This document shows, one piece after another, positions 27,808-38,534 of a DNA stretch of 64,000 nucleotides. Each line of letters opens with the position of its first letter. The stretch's first letter is position 1. Source of the stretch: Austwickia chelonae NBRC 105200 (GTDB lineage: Bacteria > Actinomycetota > Actinomycetes > Actinomycetales > Dermatophilaceae); assembly GCF_000298175.1 (NCBI RefSeq), contig NZ_BAGZ01000005.1, forward strand, positions 124,001-188,000, written 5' to 3'. Position numbers and translations under genes: made by a program. The notes under the pieces were generated by a model. It had not been told where the DNA came from. It saw only the letters and a list, made by a program, of their open reading frames with translations, and made no database searches.

Positions 27808-30800
27808 GGGACACCTCCATGATCCGCTCCCATACGAGAGCACCGTCGGGATCGAGTCCTTCCTCTTCCGCTGACTGTCGGACGTCGAGGACTCGCTGGT
27901 AGGCGCGGGGCAGCACCAACGAGAATCGGTGCTGAGCCTCGGGCCAGGATGTGAGAAGGGCAGCTGCAATCGTGGAACCAGTGGCCTCGACATGGCGGCG
28001 CAGTAGGTCTTCCACGCGGTCTCGGTCTGCCGGCCGTAGCGGTAGGACGTCGACGAGGCCACCGTTCACCCGATCGGCGATGAGATCCAGGACGTAGGCG
28101 GTTCCTCCCGACATTCCTGCCGCGAAATTACGACCGACCGGACCGAGGATGAGGACCGTACCTCCTGTCATGTATTCACAACCATGGTCGCCGATTCCTT
28201 CGGCGACGGCGACCGCACCAGAGTTCCGTACGCAGAAGCGTTCTCCGGCCTGGCCACCCAGGAATATTTCTCCACTGGTGGCGCCATATCCGATGACATT
28301 TCCTGCGATCACATTGTCCTCGGCGGAAAAATATGTTCCCTCTGGCGTGCGGATCACGATCCGACCCCCGGAAAGACCTTTTCCGACATAGTCATTTGCT
28401 TCACCCCGTAGCTGAATGCTCACACCCGCAGGAAGGAAAGCACCCAGAGACTGACCGGCCTCTCCGGTCAGTCGAAGTTCGATTGCTCCCTTCGGTAGAC
28501 CCTCGTGGTGGGCTTTAGTGACCTGGTGGCCGAGCATTGTTCCAACCGTCCGGTTCACATTTCTGACATGCGCATCGATACTCACCGGACGACCATGGTC
28601 GATAGCTTCTCTAGCCTGTTCGATGAAGTGATTGTCGAGAGCCTGATCCAGTCCGTGATCCTGCTCGCGCGTGCAGTGTCGTGACTGCCCCTCTTGCGGG
28701 ACCGCCTCAGCAAGCACAGAGGTCAGGTCGAGACCAGAGGCCTTCCAGTGTCCGACGGCGCGACGGATGTCGAGGACGGAAGTCTGACCGACGGCCTCTT
28801 CCAAGGTACGAAAACCCAGTTCGGCCAGAATTTCCCGGACCTCTTCGGCAATATATTCGAAGAAGGTCTCCACGAACTCAGGTTTTCCTGAATAGCGTTG
28901 CCGAAGTTCTGGATTCTGGGTCGCGATGCCGACCGGGCAGGTGTCCTTGTGGCAGACCCGCATCATGATGCATCCCGACACAACCAGTGGCGCCGTTGCG
29001 AAACCAAATTCTTCCGCTCCGAGAAGAGCGGCCACCACAACATCTCTGCCTGTTTTCAACTGACCGTCTGTCTGCACGACGATGCGGTCACGTAATCCGT
29101 TCAGGACGAGAGTCTGTTGAGTCTCAGCCAGCCCGATCTCCCAAGGCGCGCCTGCATGTTTCAAGGAGGTCAGTGGAGAAGCCCCGGTCCCGCCGTCGTG
29201 TCCGGAGATCAACACCACATCGGCATGGGCTTTGCTGACCCCGGTGGCGACCGTTCCGACGCCGACTTCGGAGACGAGCTTGACGTGGATACGTGCTCGA
29301 GGATTCGCATTCTTCAGATCGTGGATCAGCTGCGCCAGATCCTCGATCGAGTAGATGTCATGGTGCGGAGGCGGGCTAATCAGACCGACGCCCGGCGTAC
29401 TGTGACGGGTCCTGGCCACCCACGGATAGACCTTCTGCCCGGGCAGTTGGCCACCTTCACCAGGCTTGGCGCCTTGGGCCATCTTGATCTGGATGTCATC
29501 GGACTCAGTCAGATAGTGGCTCGTGACACCGAAACGTCCTGAAGCAACCTGTTTGACGGCGCTGCGACGCTCCGGATCGAGCAGACGATCAGCGTCCTCC
29601 CCACCTTCACCGGTATTCGACTTCCCGCCGATCCGGTTCATCGCGACGGCAAGAGTCTCATGGGCCTCCTTGCTGATCGAGCCGTAGCTCATCGCACCGG
29701 TGCTGAATCGCCGTACGATCGCCCCGACCGGCTCGACCTCTTCGAGCGGCACCGGCGTACGACCTGCGGTCGCGAACTCGAAGAGCCCTCGTAGCGTCAT
29801 GAGCCGACTCGATTGGTCGTTCACTCGAGCGGTGTACTGCTTGAAGAGGTCATACCTACGACTCCGAGTGGAATGCTGCAACCTGAAGACCGTTTCAGGA
29901 TCGAAGAGATGAGGCTCACCTTCGCGTCGCCACTGGTACTCGCCACCGACCGCCAACTCACGGTGAGCGTTACCCACACCTGAGACCGGATAGGCCACTC
30001 GATGACGCGCTGCGACCTCCTGCGCGATGACGTCCAGACCTATCCCACCCAGACGACTCGTGGTCCCGGTGAAATACACGTCGATGACTTCGCGTGACAG
30101 CCCGATACATTCGAAGACCTGGGCGCCACGGTAGCTGGCGACCGTCGAGATCCCCATCTTGGACATGACTTTCAGTACACCTTTGCCCAGCGCCTTGATG
30201 AGGTTGGCAACGGCTTTCTCGCTGGTCACTTCGGTGATAGCCCGAGACCGGACCATGTCCTCCACGGTTTCCATGGCCAGATAAGGGTTGACAGCAGCCG
30301 CGCCGTAACCGACCAACAGAGCGATGTGGTGGACCTCCCGCACGTCCCCGGCTTCTACCAACAGACCCACCTGGGTCCGGGTCTTCTCCCGAATGAGGTG
30401 GTGGTGAACCGCTGCGGTAAGGAGCAGCGATGGAATGGGAGCGCGTTCAGCAGTGGAATCCCGGTCCGAGAGCACCACGTAACGGGCGCCTCGGCGGATA
30501 GCGCTGGAGACCTCCTTGAAGATCATCTCCAGGCGCTGCCTCATCGCAGCGGCGCCGCCGGCCACATCGTAGAGACCGGAGACGACCACAGTCTTTGTAC
30601 CCGGTTCATCGTATTCGGCATCGATATGGACGATCTTGGCCAATTCGTCGTTGTCGATCACGGGGAAGGGCAGGACAATCTGCCGGCAATGCCCCTGCGT
30701 AGCGTCGAGCACGTTCAGTTCGGGCCCGACGGTCGTCGATACCGAGGTGACCAACTCTTCACGGATGGCATCCAACGGCGGGTTCGTCACCTGGGCAAAC

Positions 30801-32356
30801 AATTGTGTGAAGTAGTCGAAGAGCAGCCTGGGCCTGGTCGACAGCACCGCGATGGGGGTGTCCGTCCCCATGGATCCCAGAGCTTCGGTTCCCTGGACAG
30901 CCATCGGCCCGAGGATCAGTCGGAGCTCCTCCGTGGTGTAACCGAAGGTCTGCTGGCGGCGGGCTACCGAGCTGGGCGTGTGGAGGATGTGCTCACGCTC
31001 GGGCAGATCTACGAGGTTGACCATCCCCGTCTCCAGCCACTGGCTGTACGGATGCTCTGCGGCCAGCTCGGATTTGATCTCCGCATCGGGCACGATGCGT
31101 CCGGCTCCGGTATCGACGAGGAACATCCGCCCTGGAGAGAGCCTCCCTTTCTCCACGATGCGTTCCGGCTCGATGTCCAGGACCCCGGCCTCACTGCCCA
31201 GGACCACCAGGCCGTCATCGGTGACCCAGTAACGTCCCGGTCGAAGCCCGTTGCGGTCGAGCACAGCACCGACGAGGGTGCCGTCGGTGAACGTCACACA
31301 TGCCGGGCCGTCCCAGGGCTCCATGAAACAGCTGTGAAATTCGTAGAACGCCTTGAGCTGGGGACTCATCTCCGCATGGTTCTCCCATGCTTCCGGGATC
31401 ATCATCAAGATCGCGTGGGGAAGGCTGCGTCCCCCCAGATGCAGGAGTTCAAGAGCTTCGTCGAAGGAGGCCGAGTCCGAAGCGTTCGGGTCACAGATGG
31501 GGAAGAGCCGGGCGAGATCTCCGGGGATAAGATCACTGGTGAGCACGGATTCGCGTGCAGCCATCCAGTTCCGATTTCCGCGGACGGTGTTGATCTCGCC
31601 GTTATGGGCGATGAGCCGGAAGGGATGAGCCAACGGCCAACTGGGAAATGTGTTCGTGGAGAATCGGCTGTGCACGACGGCCAACTCAGAGGTATACCGC
31701 AGGTCGTGCAGATCCGGGTAGAAGTGGTCGAGCTGTTCGGTGGTCAGCATGCCTTTGTAGACGAGGGTCCGCGCCGACAGTGAGGGGAAGTAGATGCCGG
31801 CTTCGTGCTCAGAACGTTTGCGTAGGCAGAAAGCGAGTCTGTCCACGGCGATTCCGGTGTATTCCTCACCTTGGCCTGCCGGTGCGACGAAGAGCTGGGC
31901 GAAGTGCGGCATGACTTCACGAGCCACTTTGCCGATGGTCTCCTCCTGGACCGGGACATCACGCCATCCCAGGACTTTCAGGCCTTCTTCGACGGCGATC
32001 CTCTCGATCTGCTGGACGGAGAGCGAGCGTTCGCTCTCCGAGACCGGAAGAAAAGCGGTGCCGACGGCGTAACGCCCCGCGGGCGGGAGGTCGAAGGCCG
32101 TGACTCCGCGGAGGAAGCTGTCAGGTATCTGGGTCAGGATTCCTGCCCCGTCGCCGACAAGAGGGTCCGCGCCTGTGGCGCCTCGGTGGTCGAGATTGCG
32201 GAGTGCCTCCAGAGCCTGTTCGACGATGTCGTGTCCAGGGGTGCCTCGCAGTGTGGCGACCATGGCCACACCGCATGCGTCGTGTTCGTAGATCGGGTCG
32301 TACAAGCCGGTGGGCGCCGGGATGGCGGAGAAAGCGCGTGCTGACACGTGGCTCAC
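27800..32356 (-). CDS. gltB: Glutamate synthase (NADPH), large subunit
   Basis: A 1518-residue GltB producing glutamate from 2-oxoglutarate and glutamine. After a 27-residue propeptide the conserved Cys28 ([10 protein letters not shown]) is the Ntn glutaminase nucleophile. The FMN/3Fe-4S synthase domain holds [19 protein letters not shown] and the cluster motif C-x5-C-x4-C in [16 protein letters not shown]; the GXGXG C-terminal beta helix follows. GTG 32356 is used; a second GTG three codons later has better spacing (11 nt) from AAGGA. A palindrome (32499-32515) lies in its promoter region. Confidence 0.97.
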   Translation of the reverse strand: MSHVSARAFSAIPAPTGLYDPIYEHDACGVAMVATLRGTPGHDIVEQALEALRNLDHRGATGADPLVGDGAGILTQIPDSFLRGVTAFDLPPAGRYAVGTAFLPVSESERSLSVQQIERIAVEEGLKVLGWRDVPVQEETIGKVAREVMPHFAQLFVAPAGQGEEYTGIAVDRLAFCLRKRSEHEAGIYFPSLSARTLVYKGMLTTEQLDHFYPDLHDLRYTSELAVVHSRFSTNTFPSWPLAHPFRLIAHNGEINTVRGNRNWMAARESVLTSDLIPGDLARLFPICDPNASDSASFDEALELLHLGGRSLPHAILMMIPEAWENHAEMSPQLKAFYEFHSCFMEPWDGPACVTFTDGTLVGAVLDRNGLRPGRYWVTDDGLVVLGSEAGVLDIEPERIVEKGRLSPGRMFLVDTGAGRIVPDAEIKSELAAEHPYSQWLETGMVNLVDLPEREHILHTPSSVARRQQTFGYTTEELRLILGPMAVQGTEALGSMGTDTPIAVLSTRPRLLFDYFTQLFAQVTNPPLDAIREELVTSVSTTVGPELNVLDATQGHCRQIVLPFPVIDNDELAKIVHIDAEYDEPGTKTVVVSGLYDVAGGAAAMRQRLEMIFKEVSSAIRRGARYVVLSDRDSTAERAPIPSLLLTAAVHHHLIREKTRTQVGLLVEAGDVREVHHIALLVGYGAAAVNPYLAMETVEDMVRSRAITEVTSEKAVANLIKALGKGVLKVMSKMGISTVASYRGAQVFECIGLSREVIDVYFTGTTSRLGGIGLDVIAQEVAARHRVAYPVSGVGNAHRELAVGGEYQWRREGEPHLFDPETVFRLQHSTRSRRYDLFKQYTARVNDQSSRLMTLRGLFEFATAGRTPVPLEEVEPVGAIVRRFSTGAMSYGSISKEAHETLAVAMNRIGGKSNTGEGGEDADRLLDPERRSAVKQVASGRFGVTSHYLTESDDIQIKMAQGAKPGEGGQLPGQKVYPWVARTRHSTPGVGLISPPPHHDIYSIEDLAQLIHDLKNANPRARIHVKLVSEVGVGTVATGVSKAHADVVLISGHDGGTGASPLTSLKHAGAPWEIGLAETQQTLVLNGLRDRIVVQTDGQLKTGRDVVVAALLGAEEFGFATAPLVVSGCIMMRVCHKDTCPVGIATQNPELRQRYSGKPEFVETFFEYIAEEVREILAELGFRTLEEAVGQTSVLDIRRAVGHWKASGLDLTSVLAEAVPQEGQSRHCTREQDHGLDQALDNHFIEQAREAIDHGRPVSIDAHVRNVNRTVGTMLGHQVTKAHHEGLPKGAIELRLTGEAGQSLGAFLPAGVSIQLRGEANDYVGKGLSGGRIVIRTPEGTYFSAEDNVIAGNVIGYGATSGEIFLGGQAGERFCVRNSGAVAVAEGIGDHGCEYMTGGTVLILGPVGRNFAAGMSGGTAYVLDLIADRVNGGLVDVLPLRPADRDRVEDLLRRHVEATGSTIAAALLTSWPEAQHRFSLVLPRAYQRVLDVRQSAEEEGLDPDGALVWERIMEVSHG

Positions 32357-32498
32357 CGTCCTTGAGGTGCGAGGGACCAGGAAGGTCGGTTTCGAAAAAG
32401 GATGGAGAGGGCGCAGGTCGCGGCTTGCACCCTCTGGTGGACGACGATGTCCGGTGGCGGAACTCTACCGGCCGGTGGAATACCACACAGCCGAATTC

Positions 32499-32515
32499 AT
32501 CCCATCATATGGGAT
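32499..32515. promoter_or_regulatory. Palindromic operator candidate upstream of gltB
   Basis: A perfect 7-bp inverted repeat ATCCCAT-CAT-ATGGGAT lies 143 bases upstream of the gltB start. On the minus strand it contains TATGAT, a possible -10 hexamer, so a bound protein would block the promoter. The region lacks the GlnR-type GTnAC/GAAAC pattern seen at glnA. Confidence 0.4.
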
Positions 32516-32578
32516 AAAAAGTCCGCATGGCGATGCAAGTTTCACCGATCCTGCGGATCCAAAGGGTCCCCCAACAGA

Positions 32579-32627
32579 GAGAACGCCTCCTCAGGACCTG
32601 TTTACAGATACCCGAGGAGGCGTTCTC
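32579..32627 (-). terminator. Terminator of lgt
   Basis: Perfect 14-bp arms (GAGAACGCCTCCTC and GAGGAGGCGTTCTC), 22 bases after the lgt stop, separating it from gltB. Confidence 0.75.
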
Positions 32628-32649
32628 CTGCGAAAAATCACCACGTCTG

Positions 32650-33528
32650 CTAAGCAGCAGATTCCTCCGCTGCCTCAGGCCTCTTCTCCTCGGGCTCTCG
32701 ACGCGACAACCACCAGAACCACCACAGGCCGAACAGGAAGACCACGATCGATGTCCAGACGTTCAACCTCAGCCCCAGAACATGATTGGCTGCATCGATC
32801 CGGACATTCTCGATCCCGACCCGACCAAGGGTGTACAGCATGGTGTACGCGGCGAAGAGCTGCCCTGGCTTCAAGCGCAGCCTGCTCCGCCAGAGCCGAT
32901 CCATGGCGAAGAGCATTCCCGCAATCAACAGACACCACAACGACTCGTACAGGAAGGTCGGATGAAAGGTTCCCAGGACCACCGCCTCCCCCTTGCTGTC
33001 GAGGACGGCTCTGCCCTCAGCGTGGTTCCACTGATGGATCTGCAAGGCCCAGGGAAGTTCCGTCGGCCCCCCGTAGAGCTCGTTGTTGAACCAGTTCCCC
33101 CAACGTCCTACCGCCTGGGCCAGAGCAAGTCCCGGCGCGATCGCGTCGCCGAAGGGGAGGAAAGGCACATCGTAATGACGACAAGCCAGCCACACCCCGA
33201 GAGCACCCAGAGCCACAGCACCCCAGATACCCAATCCGCCTTCCCAGATGAAGAAGGCACGGATCGGGTCACCGCCGGCCCCGAAATATGCCTGCGGGCT
33301 GGAGATCACGTGGTAGAGCCGTCCGCCGACGATCCCGAAAGGCACGGCCCACAACGCCACGTCCAACGCCCGCTCAGGGGCAATCCCCCGAGCAGGCAGT
33401 CGTCGAGCAGTCACCCAAGTGGCCAAGGCGATTCCGGCTAGCAGGCAGAAGGCATAGGCACGCAAGGCAATCGGCCCGAGGTGCCAAACAGCGATCTCCG
33501 GACTCGGGAGGGCCGACGGAAACATCAC
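32650..33528 (-). CDS. lgt: Prolipoprotein diacylglyceryl transferase
   Basis: A 292-residue polytopic membrane enzyme that transfers diacylglycerol from phosphatidylglycerol to the lipobox Cys of prolipoproteins. The Lgt signature GRWGNWFNNELYGGPTELPW is at about residues 138-157 and GGLGIWGAVALGALG precedes it. About seven membrane segments are predicted. A charged tail (REPEEKRPEAAEE) ends the protein. The start overlaps the stop of the DsbA-like gene by 4 nt (ATGA). Position between trpA and gltB is common in actinobacteria. Confidence 0.96.
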   Translation of the reverse strand: MMFPSALPSPEIAVWHLGPIALRAYAFCLLAGIALATWVTARRLPARGIAPERALDVALWAVPFGIVGGRLYHVISSPQAYFGAGGDPIRAFFIWEGGLGIWGAVALGALGVWLACRHYDVPFLPFGDAIAPGLALAQAVGRWGNWFNNELYGGPTELPWALQIHQWNHAEGRAVLDSKGEAVVLGTFHPTFLYESLWCLLIAGMLFAMDRLWRSRLRLKPGQLFAAYTMLYTLGRVGIENVRIDAANHVLGLRLNVWTSIVVFLFGLWWFWWLSRREPEEKRPEAAEESAA

Positions 33529-34310
33529 TTCGCTGTCTCGAACATCTTCTTCTCGAACTCATCGGCGTTGCTGATGCCGTTGGTGTCGATCTTCTTGCTG
33601 TTGACGTAGTAGGAAGGAGTGCTTCTGATCCCCATGGTCTTGGAGGTGTACTCTTCCAAGTTCTTCAAATACGGCTTGTAGGTCTCCTGGGCGACACAGG
33701 TTTTCCACGTCTCCAGCTGCTCGCCGGACAGGCCGCCCTCGACTGCGGACTTCTGGATGTCCTCGTCGCTGTACCCCTTGCCTTCGTCCTTCGGTTGCTT
33801 CGCGAAGATCTTCTCGTGCACCTGGAAGAACTTCCCCGCGTCGGACGCGCACAGTGCCGCATTGGCCGCCTTGGTCGAGCTGTTGTTCCGCAGGCTGTCG
33901 TCCAGGAAGGTCTTCTGGTAGTAGACGACGTTGATCTTGCCCGCAGCGCCCAACTCGCCGATCTTCGGGCCGAACATCTGGTCGAACTTCTGGCACCACG
34001 GGCACTGGAAGTCCTCGAAGATCTGCAGGGTCGGGATTCCCTCTTTCAAAACGCCGCCGTTGGTGGCCACCACCGGAGCGTCCTTACCGGAGACGCCCTT
34101 GGGCAGCTTGACTTCCCCGTTGGGGGCCGAGGATCCCCCACTCGGCAGAGCGGACGGCTCGTTACTCCCAGGACGGAAGAAGAGCATGAAAAAAGCTGCT
34201 GCCACGACGACGACAGCGATGATCACAGCCAGTAACCCTTTGACGTTCCTACCCTGTGCCGGCGCGGCTGCGCTGATCTTGGCCTGGCGTGAGTTCTGGG
34301 GCGGTGCCAT
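33525..34310 (-). CDS. Membrane-anchored DsbA-like thioredoxin-fold protein
   Basis: A 261-residue protein with a short cytoplasmic tail, one transmembrane helix at about residues 25-46 (GLLAVIIAVVVVAAAFFMLFF), a Ser/Pro-rich linker and an extracytoplasmic thioredoxin_4 (DsbA-type) domain. The active site is FEDFQCPWCQKF; GIRSTPSYYVN supplies the cis-proline. It is likely an extracellular disulfide oxidase or reductase. Translationally coupled to lgt (4-nt overlap), so it may serve exported proteins alongside lipoprotein maturation. A 239-bp gap separates it from mauE. Confidence 0.9.
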   Translation of the reverse strand: MAPPQNSRQAKISAAAPAQGRNVKGLLAVIIAVVVVAAAFFMLFFRPGSNEPSALPSGGSSAPNGEVKLPKGVSGKDAPVVATNGGVLKEGIPTLQIFEDFQCPWCQKFDQMFGPKIGELGAAGKINVVYYQKTFLDDSLRNNSSTKAANAALCASDAGKFFQVHEKIFAKQPKDEGKGYSDEDIQKSAVEGGLSGEQLETWKTCVAQETYKPYLKNLEEYTSKTMGIRSTPSYYVNSKKIDTNGISNADEFEKKMFETAK

Positions 34311-34549
34311 GCGATTTATCTCCTTGCGGCAAGTACGGTGCCCGGACGGGCTGCCGAGTACATCAGCGCGTTCCTGTAGCGCCTCAAGACTAGATGCACG
34401 ATCAGGTCATTCCGCTCAGCCTCGTCCTTAGTGTCCTCGCAACGGGTCTGGCTGCTATGACGAGGCATGGAAACACTCACCGGTTGAGCAGATCCCGCGA
34501 GAAGGCTTTCCCTTCTGGACCCGAGCTCGTATTTCGAGAACGGATGCGT

Positions 34550-35041
34550 TCAGGGCGTGGTTCCGCGGTCCAGACGCGCGTCGAGCGAGAAAGCGCTACC
34601 CGGCCGCCAGGACAACCATCCCGCGAAACCGAGGAAGACGAGATCCCGCAGGATCTCCTGCAGATACTTCGGCTCGCGGCCTGCCTCGAGGCTGCCGTCC
34701 CCGCCAAAACATCCACAGTCGATCTCCAGCCCTCGCGCCCAGGCGGAAGCAATACCGATGATGAACACGACCAGGAGAATCGAGGAGAGCAGGCCGGAAA
34801 AACGTGTGAAGAGGCCGACCAGGAGGAGGACACCCACGGCCAACTCGATGATCGGCAGGATCTGCCCCACCGCATCAGCCATCTCGAAAGGCATCAGGTC
34901 ATACGCCTGAACAGCTCTCGCGCTCGTCAGTGGTCGCCCGATCTTGGTCACCGCTGCGTAGATCCAGACGAAGGCCAGCACCAATCTGGACACCAACCCC
35001 ATCCAGTCCTGCCACTGCCGATCGGCGAGACGAGCGATCAT
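34550..35041 (-). CDS. MauE/DoxX-family redox membrane protein
   Basis: A 163-residue protein with four membrane helices: LVLAFVWIYAAVTKIG, a segment around ILPIIELAVGVLLLVGLF, LSSILLVVFIIGIASAWARG, and a C-terminal one. The extracytoplasmic motif EIDCGCFGG carries two cysteines typical of MauE-like proteins that pass electrons to a partner thioredoxin. The ATG overlaps the trpA stop by 4 nt, fixing the start. It precedes the DsbA-like gene and is probably its redox partner (inference). Confidence 0.85.
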   Translation of the reverse strand: MIARLADRQWQDWMGLVSRLVLAFVWIYAAVTKIGRPLTSARAVQAYDLMPFEMADAVGQILPIIELAVGVLLLVGLFTRFSGLLSSILLVVFIIGIASAWARGLEIDCGCFGGDGSLEAGREPKYLQEILRDLVFLGFAGWLSWRPGSAFSLDARLDRGTTP

Positions 35042-35865
35042 CAGCGATTTCCCTCTCTCACTCCGGCGCGCAACTCGCCGGTCAGTTCCTGCAGAGACAT
35101 CAGCCGCTCTGACCACGGAGCATCGGAGGCCAGCTTCTTCACCAACGCGGAGCCCACGATCACCCCGTCAGCGTAGGAAGCCATCTCGGCTGCCTGCGCA
35201 CCGTTACTGACACCCAATCCCACACAGAGGGGAAGTCCGGTGGAGCGACGCGCCCGATCGACAAGGTCACACGCAGCAGATCCCACAGCCGTCCTGGTCC
35301 CGGTGACTCCCATCACCGAGGCGACGTAGACGAAACCACGACAACGAGCAGTAGTAGCTGCAATTCGCTCATCAGTGGAAGACGGAGCGATCAAGAAGAT
35401 CGGACACAGCCCGTGACGCTCAGCCGAAGCGGACCAGTCCTCGGCCTCGTCCGGAATCAGATCCGGGGTGATGACTCCGGATCCTCCCGCTGCGGCGAGG
35501 TCTGCTGCGAAGCGTTCCACCCCGTACCGCAGGATCGGATTCCAGTAGCTCATCACCACAGCAGTACCTCCCGCGGCGACCACGGCACGAACCGCGCGGA
35601 AAATATCCGACGTCCGGACTCCGGCCCGGAGCGCACAGGCAGCAGCATCCTGGATCACCGGCCCGTCCAGAACTGGATCGCTGTAGGGGAAACCGATCTC
35701 GACCACATCACACCCGGACTCGACCAGTGCAGTCATCGCCTCCAAGGAAAGCTCCACATCGGGGAAGCCCACCGGGAGATAACCCACTAGCGCTGCGCGC
35801 CTCTCCTCACGCGCGGAGGACAGGACCCGCTCGAGTCTCTCTGCACCGTACGAACTTGCGGTCAC
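35041..35865 (-). CDS. trpA: Tryptophan synthase alpha chain
   Basis: A 274-residue TIM barrel converting indole-3-glycerol phosphate to indole and glyceraldehyde-3-phosphate. The catalytic Glu is in [19 protein letters not shown], with the second acid in [13 protein letters not shown]; the phosphate-binding [14 protein letters not shown] and GVIVGSALV are present. Overlaps trpB and mauE by 4 nt each, so it is co-translated within the operon. Confidence 0.97.
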   Translation of the reverse strand: MTASSYGAERLERVLSSAREERRAALVGYLPVGFPDVELSLEAMTALVESGCDVVEIGFPYSDPVLDGPVIQDAAACALRAGVRTSDIFRAVRAVVAAGGTAVVMSYWNPILRYGVERFAADLAAAGGSGVITPDLIPDEAEDWSASAERHGLCPIFLIAPSSTDERIAATTARCRGFVYVASVMGVTGTRTAVGSAACDLVDRARRSTGLPLCVGLGVSNGAQAAEMASYADGVIVGSALVKKLASDAPWSERLMSLQELTGELRAGVREGNR

Positions 35866-37112
35866 CGCCCATTCCCTTCGGGTATTTCTCCAGAAGCTCC
35901 GGCGCGGCCGTCTGCGGTGCCCGAATCAAGAAGCCCGAAATAACGGGCTGCGGTGTCCACGTCTTTGTCGCCACGTCCGGACAGATTGACCACGATCACG
36001 GCGTCGGGACCCAGCTCACGGCCTACACTCATGGCACCGGCTAAGGCGTGTGCGCTCTCGATCGCAGGCAGGATGCCTTCGGTCCGCGCCAGTAGTCGGA
36101 AAGCGGCCATCGCCTCGGCATCGGTCGCATAACGGTACTCGGCACGCCCAGAGTCGTGCAGGTGAGCATGTTCCGGTCCCACGCTGGGATAGTCCAGACC
36201 TGCGGAGATCGAATGGCTCTCGATGGTCTGCCCGTCCTCGTCCTGGAGTACATAGGTCGCGGCACCGTGCAGAACCCCCGGCGATCCACCGGCGAAGCGC
36301 GCAGCATGTTTCCCGCTACCGATGCCCTGTCCCCCGGCCTCGACCCCGATCAACCGGACCTGAGGATCGTGACGGAAACGATGGAATATGCCGATGGCAT
36401 TAGAACCGCCGCCCACGCAGGCGACTACGGCGTCCGGGAGGCGTCCGACACAGGCCAGCACCTGCTCTCGGGCTTCCTCGCCGATCACTGCGTGGAAGTC
36501 ACGAACCATCTCGGGAAAGGGGTGAGGCCCGGTGACCGTTCCGAGAATGTAGTGAGTGTCCTCGACATTGGCCACCCAGTCGCGCAGGGCCTCGTTGACG
36601 GCGTCCTTCAAGGTACGACTACCGTGTGTGACCGGCACCACGGTAGCGCCGAGCAAACGCATCCGGGCAACGTTGAGGGCCTGCCTTGAGGTGTCCCGCT
36701 CCCCCATGTAGACCATGCACTCCAGCCCCATGAGGGCCGCCGCCGTAGCAGTGGCCACACCATGCTGCCCTGCTCCGGTTTCGGCGATCACCCGTTTCTT
36801 TCCCATGCGAACGGTGAGGAGAGCTTGCCCCAATACATTGTTGATCTTGTGGGATCCGGTGTGGTTGAGATCTTCTCGTTTGAGAAAGACCCTGGCCCCA
36901 CCACAGTGTTCGGCAAAACGAGGAACCTCGGTCAGCGGATTCGGGCGTCCGGTGTATCTCTCCTGAAGATTTTTCAGCTCAGAACGAAAATCCGGATCTT
37001 GTGCCGCCAGAAGACGTTCCTCGTCCAATTGTTCCAGTGCTGCGATCAAGGCTTCCGGGACGAACCTCCCCCCGAAATTGCCGAACCGTCCGATTCTTGT
37101 GGAGGAGTTCAT
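35862..37112 (-). CDS. trpB: Tryptophan synthase beta chain
   Basis: A 416-residue PLP enzyme making tryptophan from indole and serine. The PLP Lys is in [14 protein letters not shown]; the phosphate loop is [13 protein letters not shown] and the substrate loop [14 protein letters not shown] 37112 overlaps the trpC stop by 4 nt, which fixes the start and gives the N-terminus [19 protein letters not shown]. Confidence 0.97.
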   Translation of the reverse strand: MNSSTRIGRFGNFGGRFVPEALIAALEQLDEERLLAAQDPDFRSELKNLQERYTGRPNPLTEVPRFAEHCGGARVFLKREDLNHTGSHKINNVLGQALLTVRMGKKRVIAETGAGQHGVATATAAALMGLECMVYMGERDTSRQALNVARMRLLGATVVPVTHGSRTLKDAVNEALRDWVANVEDTHYILGTVTGPHPFPEMVRDFHAVIGEEAREQVLACVGRLPDAVVACVGGGSNAIGIFHRFRHDPQVRLIGVEAGGQGIGSGKHAARFAGGSPGVLHGAATYVLQDEDGQTIESHSISAGLDYPSVGPEHAHLHDSGRAEYRYATDAEAMAAFRLLARTEGILPAIESAHALAGAMSVGRELGPDAVIVVNLSGRGDKDVDTAARYFGLLDSGTADGRAGASGEIPEGNGR

Positions 37113-37930
37113 GATTCTCCGGCATGTCGTAAACACGGATGGGCCCCGGCCGTCACCAGTTCGTGAACAGCATGGCGTGGCTGACCGCCGGTCACGACGG
37201 CTTCCCCCACCAGGACGGCGTCAGCGCCATGTCGGGCGAACTCGAAGACATCGTGCGGACCACGGACCCCGGACTCGGCCACCTTCACCACTGACGACGG
37301 CAGGTGGGGGACAATGCGCGCGAAGGTCCCCCGGTCGACATCCAAGGTGCGGAGATCGCGGTTGTTGACACCGATGATCCGGGCCCCGGCTTCCACAGCA
37401 CGGACAGCCTCTTCTTCGTCATGGACCTCGACCAGCGCGGACATTCCCAGAGAACGGGTGCGCTCCAGCATGCCGATCAAGATGTCCTGGGGAAGTGCCA
37501 CAGCCAGGAGCAGCACGAGGTCGGCGCCGTGGGCACGGGCCTCCCATATCTGATACGGGTCGACCACGAAATCCTTGCGCAGGATCGGGACGTCCACTGC
37601 GGCCCGCACGGACACCAGGTCTTCTAGGCTGCCGCCGAAACGTCTACGCTCGGTAAGTACGCTGATGACACTCGCGCCGCCTGCTTCGTAATCCCGGGCG
37701 AGACCGGCGGGATCGGCGATCATTGCGAGCGCGCCCTTGCTGGGACTGGAGCGTTTCACCTCGGCGATGACCTTCACCCCGGCTTCGCCTTGACACAGAG
37801 CCGCTGTGGCGTCCCGGGCTCCGGGCGTTCGAGCTACTCGCTCCTTCAGCTCGGAGAGGCTCGTATGCGCGCGGCGCTCGACGAGGTCCTCACGGACACC
37901 GGAGATGATCTCGTCCAGAACAGTAGGCAC
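37109..37930 (-). CDS. trpC: Indole-3-glycerol phosphate synthase
   Basis: A 273-residue TIM barrel closing the indole ring. [37 protein letters not shown] and [14 protein letters not shown] hold the catalytic Lys and Glu residues. GTG 37930 is chosen because it gives the standard [15 protein letters not shown]-terminus; it has no obvious ribosome site. Upstream by 174 bp is the DUF6704 gene, with a hairpin in between, so it may have its own promoter. Confidence 0.95.
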   Translation of the reverse strand: MPTVLDEIISGVREDLVERRAHTSLSELKERVARTPGARDATAALCQGEAGVKVIAEVKRSSPSKGALAMIADPAGLARDYEAGGASVISVLTERRRFGGSLEDLVSVRAAVDVPILRKDFVVDPYQIWEARAHGADLVLLLAVALPQDILIGMLERTRSLGMSALVEVHDEEEAVRAVEAGARIIGVNNRDLRTLDVDRGTFARIVPHLPSSVVKVAESGVRGPHDVFEFARHGADAVLVGEAVVTGGQPRHAVHELVTAGAHPCLRHAGES

Positions 37931-38032
37931 GATGCTCAGACTAACCACCCATGTCGTTTCGACTCGAATCGCCCCGGCCGGCGTTGAGAGTGCGTGGTGT
38001 CGGCGACCCGATTTCATCCAGGGGGCGAAGAA

Positions 38033-38058
38033 GCCTGGGCCGAGGAATTGGCCCAGGC
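38033..38058 (-). terminator. Hairpin between the DUF6704 gene and trpC
   Basis: Perfect 9-bp arms GCCTGGGCC and GGCCCAGGC with an 8-base loop. It may be a partial terminator that lowers readthrough into trpC. No T-tract. Confidence 0.5.
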
Positions 38059-38104
38059 CTGCTGCTGCCGGGAGCGATCGGAGGAAATCCGATATGCCTG
38101 GCTA

Positions 38105-38305
38105 TCAGAACATGTCTTGATTCATCCCGGCTCTGTTCATCCCCACCCATGCGATCACGCCTACGAGACAGAGGATTGCGCCGATGATCCATAACCAGGA
38201 AAGATTGACGATCACCCCCACACTCACCACAGCAGAACCGAGCAGGAGAAATGCGGTGCCCACCCATGCGGCGGGAGTGTTCCCGTGGGAAACCGTGCCG
38301 GACAT
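38105..38305 (-). CDS. Small HGxxPAAW (DUF6704) membrane protein
   Basis: A 66-residue membrane protein starting SGTVSHGNTPAAWVG, which is the HGxxPAAW signature, followed by two hydrophobic helices (AFLLLGSAVVSVGVIVNL and LWIIGAILCLVGVIAWVGM). ATG 38305 has an AAGGAAG site. This family is regularly encoded within actinobacterial tryptophan operons between trpE and trpC; its function is unknown. Confidence 0.85.
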   Translation of the reverse strand: MSGTVSHGNTPAAWVGTAFLLLGSAVVSVGVIVNLSWLWIIGAILCLVGVIAWVGMNRAGMNQDMF

Positions 38306-38534
38306 CTGGAACTTCCTTCGTTGGACGTAGATCCGTCGACGGCTCCGAAGAGCACGTTCACAGGGCCATTTCGGCGGAGACCCTTGATGGCTTGTGCACA
38401 GTGTGCCAGCAAGCAACGGCCCGGAAGCCGTGAGCGAGAAGCTGCCTGCACCTTCAGAAGCCAGGCGGATGCTCCCTGCGCTGATCGGTCGCTCGCAGGC
38501 ATGGACATCTCTTCGTCACACCGTCAGTGATTCG

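Noticed and set aside
30326-31783. Long open frame on the plus strand inside gltB
   Set aside because: Fully antisense to conserved GltB sequence; no recognisable protein and no ribosome site.
32357-32578. GlnR box upstream of gltB
   Set aside because: Only an isolated GAAAC-like element occurs; the paired GTnAC-N6-GAAAC pattern is missing.
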